This document shows, in pieces, positions 36,751 through 45,922 of a stretch of 64,000 nucleotides of DNA. The position numbers and the translations under genes are program-made. The DNA comes from Saprospiraceae bacterium. GTDB lineage: Bacteria; Bacteroidota; Bacteroidia; Chitinophagales; Saprospiraceae. Numbering within the stretch: position 1 is the stretch's first letter; each line of letters opens with the position of its first letter. The DNA lies in assembly GCA_019187225.1 (NCBI GenBank), contig JABAQQ010000009.1:1-64000 (forward strand), written 5' to 3'. The notes below the pieces were generated by a model, which saw only the letters and a list, made by a program, of their open reading frames with translations, had not been told where the DNA came from and did no database searches.

Positions 36751-39700
36751 TCATTCGACGACGACGAAGCCAGCCCAGTAATAAGGTTCGTATCGCTTCC
36801 GCCGCATTTCCTCTTGGGCCACATGCAACGCCTGCGGTACCGCCATCTCCCCTTCCAGCATATTTCGGTAAAAAGCCGTCATCAGTTCCTGGGTTTGGTA
36901 GTCTGGCACCTGCCACAGCGACATGACTAAGTGCTTCGCCCCGGCGATCTTGAAGGCGCGTTGCAGGCCATATACGCCTTCGTTGCCTTCGATGTGGCCC
37001 AGTCCCGTTTCGCAGGCGGAAAGCACCACGAGTTCGGTATTGCGCAGGTCGAGTTGGCTGATCTCGTAGGCGGTCAGGATGCCATCCTCGCGATTGCCGA
37101 GTGGTTGGCCAGTTTTCCAGGCGTGGTTGCCACCGGCGAGGATGAGGCCGGAACGGATCATCGGGTGGTCGCTGATCTTGAACACAGGTTCTTCCGATTG
37201 CGGATTGGGGATTGCGGATTTCGGATTGCCCTGTGGATCGGGGAAAAAGAAGCCGTGGGTAGAGATGTGCAGGATGCGGGGAGAAGGTTTGTCTTTTCCC
37301 AATTCTTTGAATACTTCTTCACTGGCGGCATAACCCTTGCGGGTATCCGCCTGAAAACCCGCTTTATGCAACAGAGATTGAATATTGTCGGCTTCTTTGT
37401 CGGAGTATTTCAGGTATTCCCATGCCCCCCCTCTCAACGTCGAGTCTGTTTGGGCAAAAGAAAGTCCACGATTGCCGGCAAGCCCGGTCGGTATTTCGTT
37501 GCTGGTCGAGGCCTGTCCTGAGGGGTCGGTATCGTAACGGATACCGCCGAAGACAGTGGCAGTGGCAGTGGCAGTGGCAGTGGCAGTGGCAGTGGCAGTG
37601 GCAGTGGCAGTAGCAGTAGCAGTGGCAGTAGCAGTGGCAGTGGCAGTTACCAGTTGGCGGGTGCTGCCGAGCATCGAAAGAGAATAGAGTTGCCCGATGC
37701 TTTCGTTGGGCTTACCAGTGGGTATGGCGTTCAGATTGAGCCGGTGGAGTAGTCCGGCAGGTGAAAAGTAAACAGCTTTCACGGCTGCCAGGTACGGCTC
37801 CAACGGACTCCAGAGCAACCGGTAGAGCGATTGCCCTGCCTGACCTCCGTAGAGTTCGTTGAGACCGCCGCTGCCTTGCTCGGCGAGCGGGGCGAGTAAA
37901 TCGTCGAGTTGTTTTTCTTCAAAGAGCGTAATGAAAGCGGGGCTTTCCATGCCGGGTTTCAACACGAGCGCGGCATAAAGTGTGCTGTCGGTCAGGTGAG
38001 GGTTGTAATATTGGAAACGGACGAATTCGATGGCGGCTTCGCCTGGCCCGAGGGCGGCCTGCACTTCCTGCCAGGTGACCTGGCGGATGGCTTCGCCGTA
38101 ACCGGCAACAGTGCGGACGAGCTCTTTTTCGAGGGAATTGGCTTTTTCTTCGAGTTCGGCGACGTTTTTTCGTTCGGCGATGGGCAGGGCATATTCGGCT
38201 GAGAGGCGCTGGTGGCAGGATTTCAGAAGATTGTAATTTTTAGCAGTTGCAGGATTATTAAGTGCTATTCTGCTTATTTGGGAAGAGGTATTTAAAAGGA
38301 ATCCTTTATAGAAAAGGGTGTTGTCGTAGCAGGCTGGGGCTACAGAATGCCGGATTTGAGCGAAAGAGAAAGTTTTATTTAATCCGTTGGAAAACTGGGC
38401 CACGTAGAAAGAAATTTCCTGTTCAGAAAGATAGCGGGTCGCTTTCAGAAGTCGCGCCTTATCCAATTCTTGCGCCTGTGATAAAAAAGATTCAGCAGCG
38501 TCAAATTTTTTGATAGTCCAATATAAAAGTGCGAGATTGTTAAGATTCGGCACATAGTCAGGATGTTCCCGGCCGAGTATTTTTTCCCGGAGCGTTTTTG
38601 CTTCGAGATATAGCGGCTCGGCTTTTTCATAATCACCCTTTGTCCAATAAAAAAAAGCCAAATTCGCCACGCTCTCCGCATAATCAGGATGTTCTTTGCC
38701 GAGCAGTTTTTCCCGAATACTTTTTGATTCGATATAAAACGATTCGGCTTTTTCATATTTGCCCATCTCAGAATACAAATTCGCCAGTCTGAACAGGATC
38801 GCCGCATACAATGGGTGTTCTTTGCCCAATGCTTTTTCATAGATGGCTTTTGCTTCGAGATACAACGGCTCTGCTTTCTCATAATCGATCATTCCCCACC
38901 AGTATAAAAGCCCCAGATTTTCCACAGTTGATGCGTAGTCAGGGTGTTCCTTGCCAATCACTTTTTCCCGTAACGTTTTTGCTTCAAGATAAAGCGATTC
39001 GGCTTTTTTATAATTACCCATCTCCCAATATAAACCAGCCAGGTTGTTCAGGCTCGCTGCATAGTCAGGGTCTTCTTTACCCAGCACCTTTTCCCGAATG
39101 GCTTTTGATTCGAGAAGAAGTGGCTCGGCCTTTTCATAATTGCCCATAGCCATATACAGTCCCGCCAAGTTGTTAAGACATCTTGCGTAGTCGGGGTCTT
39201 CCTTTCCAAGTACTTTTTCGTAGATATTTTTTGCCTCAAAATAAATCAGTTCCGCATTTTCATATTTACCCATTCGCCAATATAAAACCGCGAGATTGTT
39301 CAGAGTACCTGCGTAATCGAGATTCTCCTTGCCCAATACCTTTGCCTGAATATTTTTTGCCTCGATAAAGAGTGGTTCCGCCTCTTCATACTTGCCCAAA
39401 ATTCGATACACAGATGCCAGATTGTTCAGGCTTACTGCGTAATCGGGATGCTCCCTGTCCAGTATTTTTTCCCGGATAGATTTGGATTCCAAGTACCATT
39501 TTTCGGCTTCCAGGTAGTCACCTTTGAAATTCATTATTCGTCCATGGTTAAAACAAACACTCCCATACGCCGCTGTCTCCCTTCCCAATTTTTCCAACGC
39601 CAGGTTTTCAGCAGCGGTATTGACTTCCAGCGCTTTATCAAAATCGCGTTTACCGGTGAAGGCGCGGGAAACCTGAATCAGGCTATCCACCTCTTTGACC

Positions 39701-39783
39701 ACTGCGGCGGAGTCCAAAACTTGCCCCAAACCGGAAAAACAGAAAAAGAAAAAAAAGGAAAGAAGGAAAAAAGAGGTTTTCAT
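36751..39783 (-). CDS. Exported TPR-CHAT caspase-like protein, module A
   Basis: 1010 aa from ATG 39783 (MKTSFFLLSFFFFFCFSGLGQ signal peptide); the frame is open to 39825 but those residues are not conserved. About ten 42-aa TPRs of the kinesin-light-chain type (consensus GKEHPDYAxSLNNLAxLYxxMGNYEKAEPLYLEA, printed here in parts) fill residues 60-430. A helical linker follows, then a C-terminal CHAT domain with the catalytic pair His in ILHISTHGFF and Cys in VLSACETGLG. A Thr-Ala dipeptide tract (TATATA..., about 32 residues) encoded by a hexamer microsatellite lies just before the CHAT core. CHAT domains are caspase/separase-type peptidases. Third gene of the sigma - anti-sigma - CHAT module, 144 nt after the anti-sigma gene. 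Activity and substrate are unknown. Confidence 0.88.
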   Translation of the reverse strand: MKTSFFLLSFFFFFCFSGLGQVLDSAAVVKEVDSLIQVSRAFTGKRDFDKALEVNTAAENLALEKLGRETAAYGSVCFNHGRIMNFKGDYLEAEKWYLESKSIREKILDREHPDYAVSLNNLASVYRILGKYEEAEPLFIEAKNIQAKVLGKENLDYAGTLNNLAVLYWRMGKYENAELIYFEAKNIYEKVLGKEDPDYARCLNNLAGLYMAMGNYEKAEPLLLESKAIREKVLGKEDPDYAASLNNLAGLYWEMGNYKKAESLYLEAKTLREKVIGKEHPDYASTVENLGLLYWWGMIDYEKAEPLYLEAKAIYEKALGKEHPLYAAILFRLANLYSEMGKYEKAESFYIESKSIREKLLGKEHPDYAESVANLAFFYWTKGDYEKAEPLYLEAKTLREKILGREHPDYVPNLNNLALLYWTIKKFDAAESFLSQAQELDKARLLKATRYLSEQEISFYVAQFSNGLNKTFSFAQIRHSVAPACYDNTLFYKGFLLNTSSQISRIALNNPATAKNYNLLKSCHQRLSAEYALPIAERKNVAELEEKANSLEKELVRTVAGYGEAIRQVTWQEVQAALGPGEAAIEFVRFQYYNPHLTDSTLYAALVLKPGMESPAFITLFEEKQLDDLLAPLAEQGSGGLNELYGGQAGQSLYRLLWSPLEPYLAAVKAVYFSPAGLLHRLNLNAIPTGKPNESIGQLYSLSMLGSTRQLVTATATATATATATATATATATATATATATATVFGGIRYDTDPSGQASTSNEIPTGLAGNRGLSFAQTDSTLRGGAWEYLKYSDKEADNIQSLLHKAGFQADTRKGYAASEEVFKELGKDKPSPRILHISTHGFFFPDPQGNPKSAIPNPQSEEPVFKISDHPMIRSGLILAGGNHAWKTGQPLGNREDGILTAYEISQLDLRNTELVVLSACETGLGHIEGNEGVYGLQRAFKIAGAKHLVMSLWQVPDYQTQELMTAFYRNMLEGEMAVPQALHVAQEEMRRKRYEPYYWAGFVVVE
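37193..37227. repeat. Five heptamers inside the CHAT gene (module A)
   Basis: Units (T/G)CGGATT or similar repeat with 7-bp period five times (TCCGATT GCGGATT GGGGATT...). They encode part of the NPKSAIPNPQSE linker of the CHAT domain. The same five-unit array occurs at the equivalent place in two of the other paralogues (52206-52240, 55582-55616), and an interrupted version in the third (58565-58632). Confidence 0.9.
37555..37644. repeat. Hexanucleotide microsatellite (AGTGGC/AGTAGC, 15 units)
   Basis: Fifteen in-frame hexamers, mostly AGTGGC with a few AGTAGC, on the plus strand; read on the minus strand they encode alternating Thr-Ala. Length changes keep the frame, so they would alter a linker length rather than switch the gene off. 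Confidence 0.95.
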
Positions 39784-39817
39784 AATGCAAAATATTTTGG
39801 TGTAGGAATACCGACGG

Positions 39818-39923
39818 TTTACCACATAGGCTACATAGGATATTTCACATAGGGCACATAGAGTTTAGATGTAAAGTGCTTATGTTTTCTATGTGAAAAA
39901 TCCTATGTGGCCTATGTGGTAAA
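39818..39923. repeat. Long imperfect hairpin between anti-sigma and CHAT genes (module A)
   Basis: Arms 39818-39853 (TTTACCACATAGGCTACATA...) and 39888-39923 (...GGCCTATGTGGTAAA) pair over about 36 bp with a few mismatches. It is made of repeated words of the type CACATAGG. It fills nearly all of the spacer between the anti-sigma stop and the CHAT start; the equivalent spacer in module B is only 35 bp and has no hairpin. Confidence 0.8.
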
Positions 39924-39926
39924 TAT

Positions 39927-40907
39927 TTATTTCCACTGCCCCAGCAATCTTTCCGCATCTGCTTGCCGGGGTGACTCCTTATCGGCCTGTATCTCCCGGA
40001 GCAGCGACCGGGCCTGTTCGTTGCGCCCCGATCTCAAATAACTTAAAGCCAGGTACCACCTTGCTTCGGCCATGAAGCGGGTGCGGTCGTTGCGGAGGAT
40101 CTGTTCCAGTAATGCAGCCGCTTCACCGGCTTGCCCGGTGGCCAGCAGGCAATTGGCTTTGAGGAACAGGAGGTTGTCGTTGTTTTTGTCGGCCTCGACC
40201 ATTGTCCCGAATACAGCGAGCGCTTCGCGGTGTTTGTCTTCCCAATAAAGTTGCTGGAAACGTTCGGAGGGAGAAGGAGTGGCTGCGCCGCGGATCAAAG
40301 GTTCCAGGGTATCGTCTTTGTACGGCTTAAAATGCCGGGCGAACAAGCGATTACCATCAGTGGGTTTGTTCGCCTGCAGTCTGGTATTGCCGGGAGGAGG
40401 AGGAGTGGGACGAGCGGGGGTATCAGAGACCGCCGGAGCGATATTTTGCATACCTGGCTGCGACTGAATAGCAGGCTCAGGCGATACCGGCTTTTTTCCC
40501 GTCATCCACCAGATGATACCCGCGACGACCAGCAGGAGTCCCAACGAGAGCCATAAAAGGCGATTGCGATACTTCCGGGTATTTTGTTTTGCTGCGAAAG
40601 GCTGTTCATCCGGTAGCATATCTTTTTCCGCGACCTGCTTCGGGTGGTCGTCGCGGACAAATTGCGTAGTGGTTGTGGAAGAGGACTCAGGGGCAGAGCT
40701 TGCTTGCCGCAAGCGGCTCAATTGATCTCTGATATTCTGAGCGATCAATGCTTCCGACGTATCGAATTCTAAGCGCCGCAACGCTACTTCCCGGGCGAGA
40801 TCGGGATCGGCTTGTATGGCGTTTTTCATTGCGGCCATCTCCTCGGGTGGCAACAGATCGGAAAGATAAGCTTCGATCTGATCAATATGTGGTATATTTT
40901 TATTCAT
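39927..40907 (-). CDS. Transmembrane anti-sigma-like protein with TPR domain, module A
   Basis: 326 aa. A cytoplasmic N-terminus with the anti-sigma-like pattern IDQIEAYLSDLLPPEEMAAMKNAIQADPDLAREVALRR (residues 8-45), one TM helix (LLWLSLGLLLVVAGIIWW, about 119-136), a Pro-rich spacer, then a periplasmic part with DGNRLFARHFKPYKDDTLEP and TPR-like helices (EDKHREALAVFGTMVEAD, LLFLKANCLLATGQAGEAAALLEQIL, FMAEARWYLALSYLRSGRNEQARSLL). It overlaps the sigma gene by 8 nt. The expected job is to hold the sigma factor at the membrane and release it on an envelope signal. The periplasmic half is almost identical to that of the module B copy. Confidence 0.8.
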   Translation of the reverse strand: MNKNIPHIDQIEAYLSDLLPPEEMAAMKNAIQADPDLAREVALRRLEFDTSEALIAQNIRDQLSRLRQASSAPESSSTTTTQFVRDDHPKQVAEKDMLPDEQPFAAKQNTRKYRNRLLWLSLGLLLVVAGIIWWMTGKKPVSPEPAIQSQPGMQNIAPAVSDTPARPTPPPPGNTRLQANKPTDGNRLFARHFKPYKDDTLEPLIRGAATPSPSERFQQLYWEDKHREALAVFGTMVEADKNNDNLLFLKANCLLATGQAGEAAALLEQILRNDRTRFMAEARWYLALSYLRSGRNEQARSLLREIQADKESPRQADAERLLGQWK

Positions 40908-41526
40908 TGTCCAACCGGATGTCTAAGTGATCGAGTATGTCTTTTCTGTCCAGCACGAACGCCTTGAATTTTTCCCGGCAACGGTAGGTGTATTTTTTTG
41001 CCATTTCCGGGCTGCTCAGCCCCAATTCCTGCGCGATCTCTTCATTGCTCAGCGATAACTTGTAGAGTTGAAGCACTTTTTTGCAATGGTCGCCCAGATG
41101 ATGGATGATCTGTTCTATCATATTTTGGCGTTCGTGTTGAAGCGTGATCCGCTCCGGATTTTCGGATACGGGTTGGTCGTAATCAGGAGCAAGCGGAACA
41201 GGCCGGATATTGCGCCGCCGGTTGAACCAATACTGTTTGGCAATCCCCAGAAAATAGGTTTGCAAGGCGCTTTCCCTTGAAAAACGTCCTTCGCGGATAT
41301 TGCGGTCAAACAGGATCAGCGTTTCCTGAAACACATCCTCGCCCGCCGGCTCGTCGCCTCCTTCTCCGGCAACATGACGGACTACCCACTCACGCCAGCC
41401 CGACGAGCGGTATATGTAAGCGAATACCATCTCGCGCTGCTGTTCGCTGCCCAGCAGGGCCTGGATGATTTGGTCGTCCGTAAAGGAGGCAGGATTTTTC
41501 AATGGTCGCTTCGTTTGTTCGGGCAT
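40900..41526 (-). CDS. ECF-like sigma-70 family factor, module A
   Basis: Regions 2 and 4 are recognisable: FTDDQIIQALLGSEQQREMVFAYIY...GEDVFQETLILFDRNIREGRF...ALQTYFLGIAKQYWFNRRRN (region 2) and EQIIHHLGDHCKKVLQLYKLSLSNEEIAQELGLSSPEMAKKYTYRCREKFKAF (region 4 HTH). The start shown is ATG 41526 (MPEQTKRP); the frame is open to ATG 41571. However, a promoter motif shared with three neighbouring genes ends at 41518 on this strand. If it is used, translation must start downstream, for example at TTG 41502 (LKNPASFTDDQ), giving about 200 aa. The sigma gene would then be self-activated. Overlaps the anti-sigma gene by 8 nt. Confidence 0.8.
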   Translation of the reverse strand: MPEQTKRPLKNPASFTDDQIIQALLGSEQQREMVFAYIYRSSGWREWVVRHVAGEGGDEPAGEDVFQETLILFDRNIREGRFSRESALQTYFLGIAKQYWFNRRRNIRPVPLAPDYDQPVSENPERITLQHERQNMIEQIIHHLGDHCKKVLQLYKLSLSNEEIAQELGLSSPEMAKKYTYRCREKFKAFVLDRKDILDHLDIRLDNE

Positions 41527-41545
41527 AGGGAGAGAAGTACCCTGA
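41518..41545 (-). promoter_or_regulatory. Motif A promoter before the module A sigma gene
   Basis: On the minus strand TCAGGGTACTT (from 41545) is followed by CGAA (41521-41518), with the same spacing, 15 nt from TAC to CGAA, as in the three copies on the plus strand. It lies within the first codons of the open frame, which suggests autoregulation and a downstream start codon. Confidence 0.5.
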
Positions 41546-41630
41546 GTGATTCGTATTTTTTTTGTCGCCAATCAGATGCTGGACAAAAGTAAAGAGGCAG
41601 ACTTTTTTATTTTGAAAAAAAACGCAGCAC

Positions 41631-41658
41631 CCAGGGTACTTCCGCAAAATACGGTGAA
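41631..41658 (+). promoter_or_regulatory. Motif A promoter before the gene at 41723
   Basis: CCAGGGTACTT (41631-41641) and TGAA (41655-41658), 65 nt before the start codon, preceded by a T/A-rich tract. The same motif, with identical spacing, is at 45895 and 46585 and reversed at 41545. Confidence 0.6.
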
Positions 41659-41722
41659 CGAATGCGGCATATCAGGAACATCCGGGTCATTCCGAACCAC
41701 CTCACTCTAAACGACAAGTACT

Positions 41723-42325
41723 ATGTTCAAACATTCGTTTCAACGTGCCACGGCATTCAGCGCCGTATTTTCCATGATCCTGCTCGCCTCTCTTAACATG
41801 GCGGCGCAACAAAAGGCTCAGCACAAACCATCGCCTCAAAAAGACATCATCATCACCGACGACGTCATGATGCTCAGCACGCCGGCCACAGGCGCCGAAC
41901 GCATGGCGTGTTGCCCCTACCCTTCCGGGCGAAGCGTTTCCATTGCCGCCGGCCAAAACGCCAGCATCGCCTGGAAAGAAGGCAAAATCGCTGCCGGCGA
42001 TACGCTCCGCCTCGTCCGGCTGGAAATCCGAAAAAACGGAACGGCGATAGCCCAACTGACACTCACGCTCAAGCCAAAAACGAAACCAGCTGCGATGCAA
42101 TGTATGAAAGGTTTCGGCTGTGAAAACAGGTGGGAAGCCTATCCCTGGAAATCGTCCGCAGGAAACTTCCTCGAGCACCCGGCACACAAATTCAGATTGA
42201 CGCCCAAAGGCACATCGCATTTTATCATTCAGAATCTGGACGATAAGACTCCGCTGACCGTGGTCGTAAATCCTTGCGACAATAAACAAATAAAAGCGAA
42301 AACCAGCGCCTCAAAAAGAAACTGA
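41723..42325 (+). CDS. Small secreted protein of unknown function (motif A gene)
   Basis: 200 aa with an N-terminal signal (TAFSAVFSMILLASLNMAAQQ). The mature part has a CCPYPSGRSVSIAAG segment and a beta-rich region (RLVRLEIRKNGTAIAQLTLTLKP), suggesting an extracellular beta-sandwich. Four Cys may form disulfides. No known domain recognised. Driven by a motif A promoter and followed 35 nt later by a CARDB-like gene, so probably co-transcribed with it. Confidence 0.6.
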   Translation: MFKHSFQRATAFSAVFSMILLASLNMAAQQKAQHKPSPQKDIIITDDVMMLSTPATGAERMACCPYPSGRSVSIAAGQNASIAWKEGKIAAGDTLRLVRLEIRKNGTAIAQLTLTLKPKTKPAAMQCMKGFGCENRWEAYPWKSSAGNFLEHPAHKFRLTPKGTSHFIIQNLDDKTPLTVVVNPCDNKQIKAKTSASKRN

Positions 42326-42360
42326 ACATTCTCATTCTTCACTTTTAAACGCACAACACA

Positions 42361-42936
42361 ATGAAAAACAAGATTTTTCAGGGGAGCGCGCTCCTCGTCA
42401 TGCTGATCGCCCTCAATGCCTTTCAAACGAAATCGTCCGATATACGCTACTCCGGTGTAAAGCCGTTGGAAGCGCCCCAACCGGACCTGACCATTCTGTC
42501 GGTCAACATTATTTCCGCAGTGCCTGGCAACGTAATAGGCACAGGCAATAACGCCATACGCACTTATCACGTGAAATACAGTGTAGTGGTTAAAAATATC
42601 GGCAGTGCCAATGCTACGGTTTGCCAGTTAGGGGCCTCTTTCAGAAAAACAGGAACTTCTATCAATTACGGTCAGGGATGCCGCAATTTCAGAGAACTGG
42701 CTGTAGGAGGCACCAGGACTGTTACTTATACCGATATGGTTCATGTACCGGTGAGCATCTTGACCGTGTCGAACCCCAGGGATCACCGCTCGGTCATCAC
42801 AGGATACTTTACCATCGACGACCAATGCGGCGACACTGAATCTTCTTCCGGCCTCCCGCCAACCGTCCAGGAATCGAACGAAAATAATAATGAAAAATCT
42901 GCTCCGGTAAAAGATATCCGCGCCGGCAATCAATAA
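42361..42936 (+). CDS. Secreted CARDB-like domain protein
   Basis: 191 aa; signal peptide (GSALLVMLIALNAF). The mature domain has the pattern of CARDB cell-adhesion-like modules: PDLTILSVNII near the start, HVKYSVVVKNIGSANA, and near the end the typical VQESNENNNEK. A second protein of this type is at 62121. No partner known. Confidence 0.65.
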   Translation: MKNKIFQGSALLVMLIALNAFQTKSSDIRYSGVKPLEAPQPDLTILSVNIISAVPGNVIGTGNNAIRTYHVKYSVVVKNIGSANATVCQLGASFRKTGTSINYGQGCRNFRELAVGGTRTVTYTDMVHVPVSILTVSNPRDHRSVITGYFTIDDQCGDTESSSGLPPTVQESNENNNEKSAPVKDIRAGNQ

Positions 42937-43031
42937 GCCGGTTGAGAATGGTTGAGAAAGTTTAGAGGGTTTAGAACACCTGACTTTCAGGTTATTGCGA
43001 TCGGTTACTGTTCAAAACTATGTTGCACAGT

Positions 43032-44477
43032 CTATATTATTTTTTCTAATTGACTGCGCAACCAAAGTCGCTCGGCTACGAGCGCATCGGCATCGAGTTG
43101 TTCGATCAGCTTCGCCACCCTGGCTTTTTGGCCGGAGGTGGCGATGTTGTTTATTTTTCGAAGGAGGTCAATAAAGGTATTGTTCATCCGGTAAACGTCT
43201 TCCGGCAGACGCTTCGTCCCCTGGCGGAAAATGAACAACTTGAAGTTTTCTATTTTGCTGTCGAGCAGCGGCGAATTGGTTTCGTAGTAAATTTTCAGTT
43301 CGAGTTTGCGCGCCATGAGGTTGTTGTACAAGTCGTCGGAGGCGTCGCGCAGGAGATCGAGCGCGCGGTCGTACTCCTGCCGGTGATAGTGACAGTTGGC
43401 GCGGGTATAATTGTACAATTCAGCCGGTGCGGGCACCCCCACGATGCGGTCGCGGCATTGCGGCATCACGGCATCGAGCCAGTCGAAATCACGCGCGATC
43501 AGGCCGGCCTGTACCATGTTGAGATAAGTAGCGGCCTGAATCTTCTCCTTATCGAACAGAAGACCACGCCCAAAGCACGATTTGAACAAGTCGAGGTTGA
43601 GGGCGGCGAATTCCGGTTTGCCGTGATTGAACTGCCAGGTGCAATGGTTGCGGGCATACCCGAACAGGTTGCGCAACACGTCGGCCGGCAAGCGCTCAGC
43701 CTCCGCTTCGAGATCGTGCCAGAAGGCCCGGAGTTCGGCCTCGCCGTATTGTTCGGGTTTCCTTGCAAAGTCGAACCCCGTTTTCAGCAACCGCAGCAGA
43801 GGCTCCTGTCCCAGGTCGGCAAGGCGCAGTGCTTCGGGCAGCGCCTCCGCGAGGATTTCGGCCAGTTCATCTTCCACGTTCGATTTTCGGCGGGCATAGA
43901 ACAACGTATTGAGCAGTTGCAGCGATTGTGTCAGGTGAGCGAGGTGAAGGCACCGGATGGATTCGGCTAAGTGTTCGTGGTTGTGGTGGTTGTTCAGGTC
44001 GGTGTCGAGCAGGTGCTGCTCGGATTCTGTGAAGAAACGCTCGTACCACCAGGCGGCATCGTGCACGGCTTGATCCATTTGTCCTGCGCGGAGTTTTTCC
44101 AGCAGGGGGGCGGCCCGGCGCGGCAACCCGCGCTGGCGAAAAAAAGACGCCAGGTGAAGCGGCTCCGGCGCCACGAAACCCGTAGCGGTGATCGTGGCGG
44201 CGTATTGCTTGGCTAATTGATGGAGTTTGCTCATTACCACTTCCAGTTTCCCTTTCACGTACGATTTGCCGGGAAACACCCGCACATACACGTGTTTCGC
44301 TTCCAGGGCGGCATCGCTGAAGGCGGGCGCATAGGGGCGCAGACACTCCCACAACGCGATGCAATCGCGCGCATGAGGTCCATCGTTGAAAAATGGCGAA
44401 TGAACGAACCGGTGGAATTCCTCCAGTTCGCCGGCATTGAACGCCGATAAGGTTTCGAGCAGTGAAGAATGGTGCAT
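43032..44477 (-). CDS. Helical-repeat protein of unknown function
   Basis: 481 aa, no signal peptide, predicted almost wholly alpha-helical, with repeat-like pairs of helices (for example FNAGELEEFHRFVHSPFFN, YNYTRANCHYHRQEYDRALDLLRDASDDLY). The N-terminal motif ...EFHRFVHSPFFND resembles a widespread Bacteroidota family without assigned function. It lies between the two sigma modules on the minus strand with its own promoter region; no motif A or B was found upstream. Confidence 0.6.
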   Translation of the reverse strand: MHHSSLLETLSAFNAGELEEFHRFVHSPFFNDGPHARDCIALWECLRPYAPAFSDAALEAKHVYVRVFPGKSYVKGKLEVVMSKLHQLAKQYAATITATGFVAPEPLHLASFFRQRGLPRRAAPLLEKLRAGQMDQAVHDAAWWYERFFTESEQHLLDTDLNNHHNHEHLAESIRCLHLAHLTQSLQLLNTLFYARRKSNVEDELAEILAEALPEALRLADLGQEPLLRLLKTGFDFARKPEQYGEAELRAFWHDLEAEAERLPADVLRNLFGYARNHCTWQFNHGKPEFAALNLDLFKSCFGRGLLFDKEKIQAATYLNMVQAGLIARDFDWLDAVMPQCRDRIVGVPAPAELYNYTRANCHYHRQEYDRALDLLRDASDDLYNNLMARKLELKIYYETNSPLLDSKIENFKLFIFRQGTKRLPEDVYRMNNTFIDLLRKINNIATSGQKARVAKLIEQLDADALVAERLWLRSQLEKII

Positions 44478-44776
44478 CGGATGCTGTGGGGAGTCGGATT
44501 TGCCTGGAAAATGCGCTGCAGATTCAAATAAAGATTAAACAGCACGGCGGCAATATATAAAAAAACGAGCAGGATGAAGTCGTTTTTTTAAACGCAAGAG
44601 TTTGTATATCAGGTTTTTAGAAAACCGCCCCTACACCAACCTGCCCTCTCCCCCACCCCTCTTTTATATAAAAACCGGCGAAAAATGAAATTGTCCGGCG
44701 GCGGCCGGGGTGGCCACATTTGTCCCATCAGCCGGTAAAAAACCGGCCATTTTTCACAAACTAAAACTTTCGCATT

Positions 44777-45706
44777 ATGAAAAAGTCACTCGTTTTTCTG
44801 TCGCTTATTACTGCCGCTCAATTCAGCCTGAGCGCCCAGCAACCCACCTTTTCCCGTCCGGCCAATATCGAAGATGTACCGGTGTACCGGCTCCAGGTAG
44901 TGTTCACCACTGCCAATACCAACGATGATTCCGGAACGGACGACAAAGTGTATGTTCAGTTGAATTCCTCGATGCGCCCCTATTATTTAGACTACGGCAT
45001 CGACGACCGCGAACGCGGCACGACGAAAGCCTACGATATCGTGGAGCCCTCCGTCCGGTTCATCCGGGACATCAAACAGCTCAACATCACCAAAGTGGGC
45101 AACGACGGTTGGGGCATCAAAAAAGTAGAACTGCGCGTAAACGGTTACAAAGTTTTTGAAAAGTCGTACGGCACTCCCCACATCATTGACGGCAACGAGG
45201 GCCGGCAGCCGACACTGAACTTCACCTCTTCCCAACTGCGCGGCAGCTTGTGGAGTTACAGCCGGGTACCGAATATCCACATCCCTCCGCTCACCATCAG
45301 CAAAGCGGATCTCATCAGCATGGTGGAAGGTTTCGTGGGCAACTATATGCGCTACATACCGGATGCGACCGTCAATTGGGGGGATAAAAACGGCATCAAC
45401 ACCCTGTTCGGCCCTGCCGTGGAAGCCTCCTACCGCAACCGCCAAACCTTGTCCTTCGACCTCGACCTGCAAGTCTCCAAAGAAGGCCCGAATCCCGAAT
45501 TAGATATTGACTTCGACCTGGTCGTGTCCTGCACCAACGGCAAAGTTCTGATCAGCGCCGAAAACGGCAAGGCCAACATCAACTTCCTCAGCAAATTCAG
45601 GGTCGAGAAGGTGGAACTCGACCTGGGTAAATACCTCAACCGCACTTTCAACGTGCCGGTGTGCAACGCCCACTTCAATTCCGATGGAAGTTTGAGTTTC
45701 CTGTAA
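44777..45706 (+). CDS. Secreted protein with PLAT/LH2-like N-terminal domain
   Basis: 309 aa; signal peptide (MKKSLVFLSLITAAQFSLSAQ). Residues 38-135 (YRLQVVFTTANTNDDSGTDDKVYVQL...DRERGTTKAYDI...WGIKKVELRVNG) follow the PLAT/LH2 beta-sandwich pattern. The C-terminal half is a separate beta-rich domain (LSFDLDLQVSK...LDIDFDLVVSC...). A loosely motif B-like sequence GGCCACATTT (44712-44721) lies upstream. Likely an envelope or secreted binding protein. Confidence 0.6.
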   Translation: MKKSLVFLSLITAAQFSLSAQQPTFSRPANIEDVPVYRLQVVFTTANTNDDSGTDDKVYVQLNSSMRPYYLDYGIDDRERGTTKAYDIVEPSVRFIRDIKQLNITKVGNDGWGIKKVELRVNGYKVFEKSYGTPHIIDGNEGRQPTLNFTSSQLRGSLWSYSRVPNIHIPPLTISKADLISMVEGFVGNYMRYIPDATVNWGDKNGINTLFGPAVEASYRNRQTLSFDLDLQVSKEGPNPELDIDFDLVVSCTNGKVLISAENGKANINFLSKFRVEKVELDLGKYLNRTFNVPVCNAHFNSDGSLSFL

Positions 45707-45722
45707 ATGGGTCTCGTGTATC

Positions 45723-45855
45723 GAGGGTGTCTCGTAAGTCATTGTACATTGAAAATTGGGCATTGCACATTGAAAATTTAAAAAATATAAAATTTATTTA
45801 ATGTCCAATTTTCAATGACCAATGTGCAATGTACAAGTACTTGCGAGACAGCCTC
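45723..45855. repeat. 133-bp imperfect palindromic element (copy 2, divergent interior)
   Basis: Ends GAGGGTGTCTCGTAAGTC and, inverted, GCAAG...GAGACAGCCTC match the termini of the elements at 17366 and 62857. The interior differs and is made of shuffled words (ACATTG, AAAATTGG, CATTGCACATTG) that pair with each other. Confidence 0.7.
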
Positions 45856-45894
45856 AATTGAGAGGAACAAAAAAATTTCAAATTTCAGCAATGC

Positions 45895-45922
45895 CCAGGG
45901 TACCTGCAACTATCTCGCCGAA
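45895..45922 (+). promoter_or_regulatory. Motif A promoter before the gene at 46027
   Basis: CCAGGGTACCT (45895-45905) and CGAA (45919-45922), 105 nt before the start codon. Confidence 0.6.
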
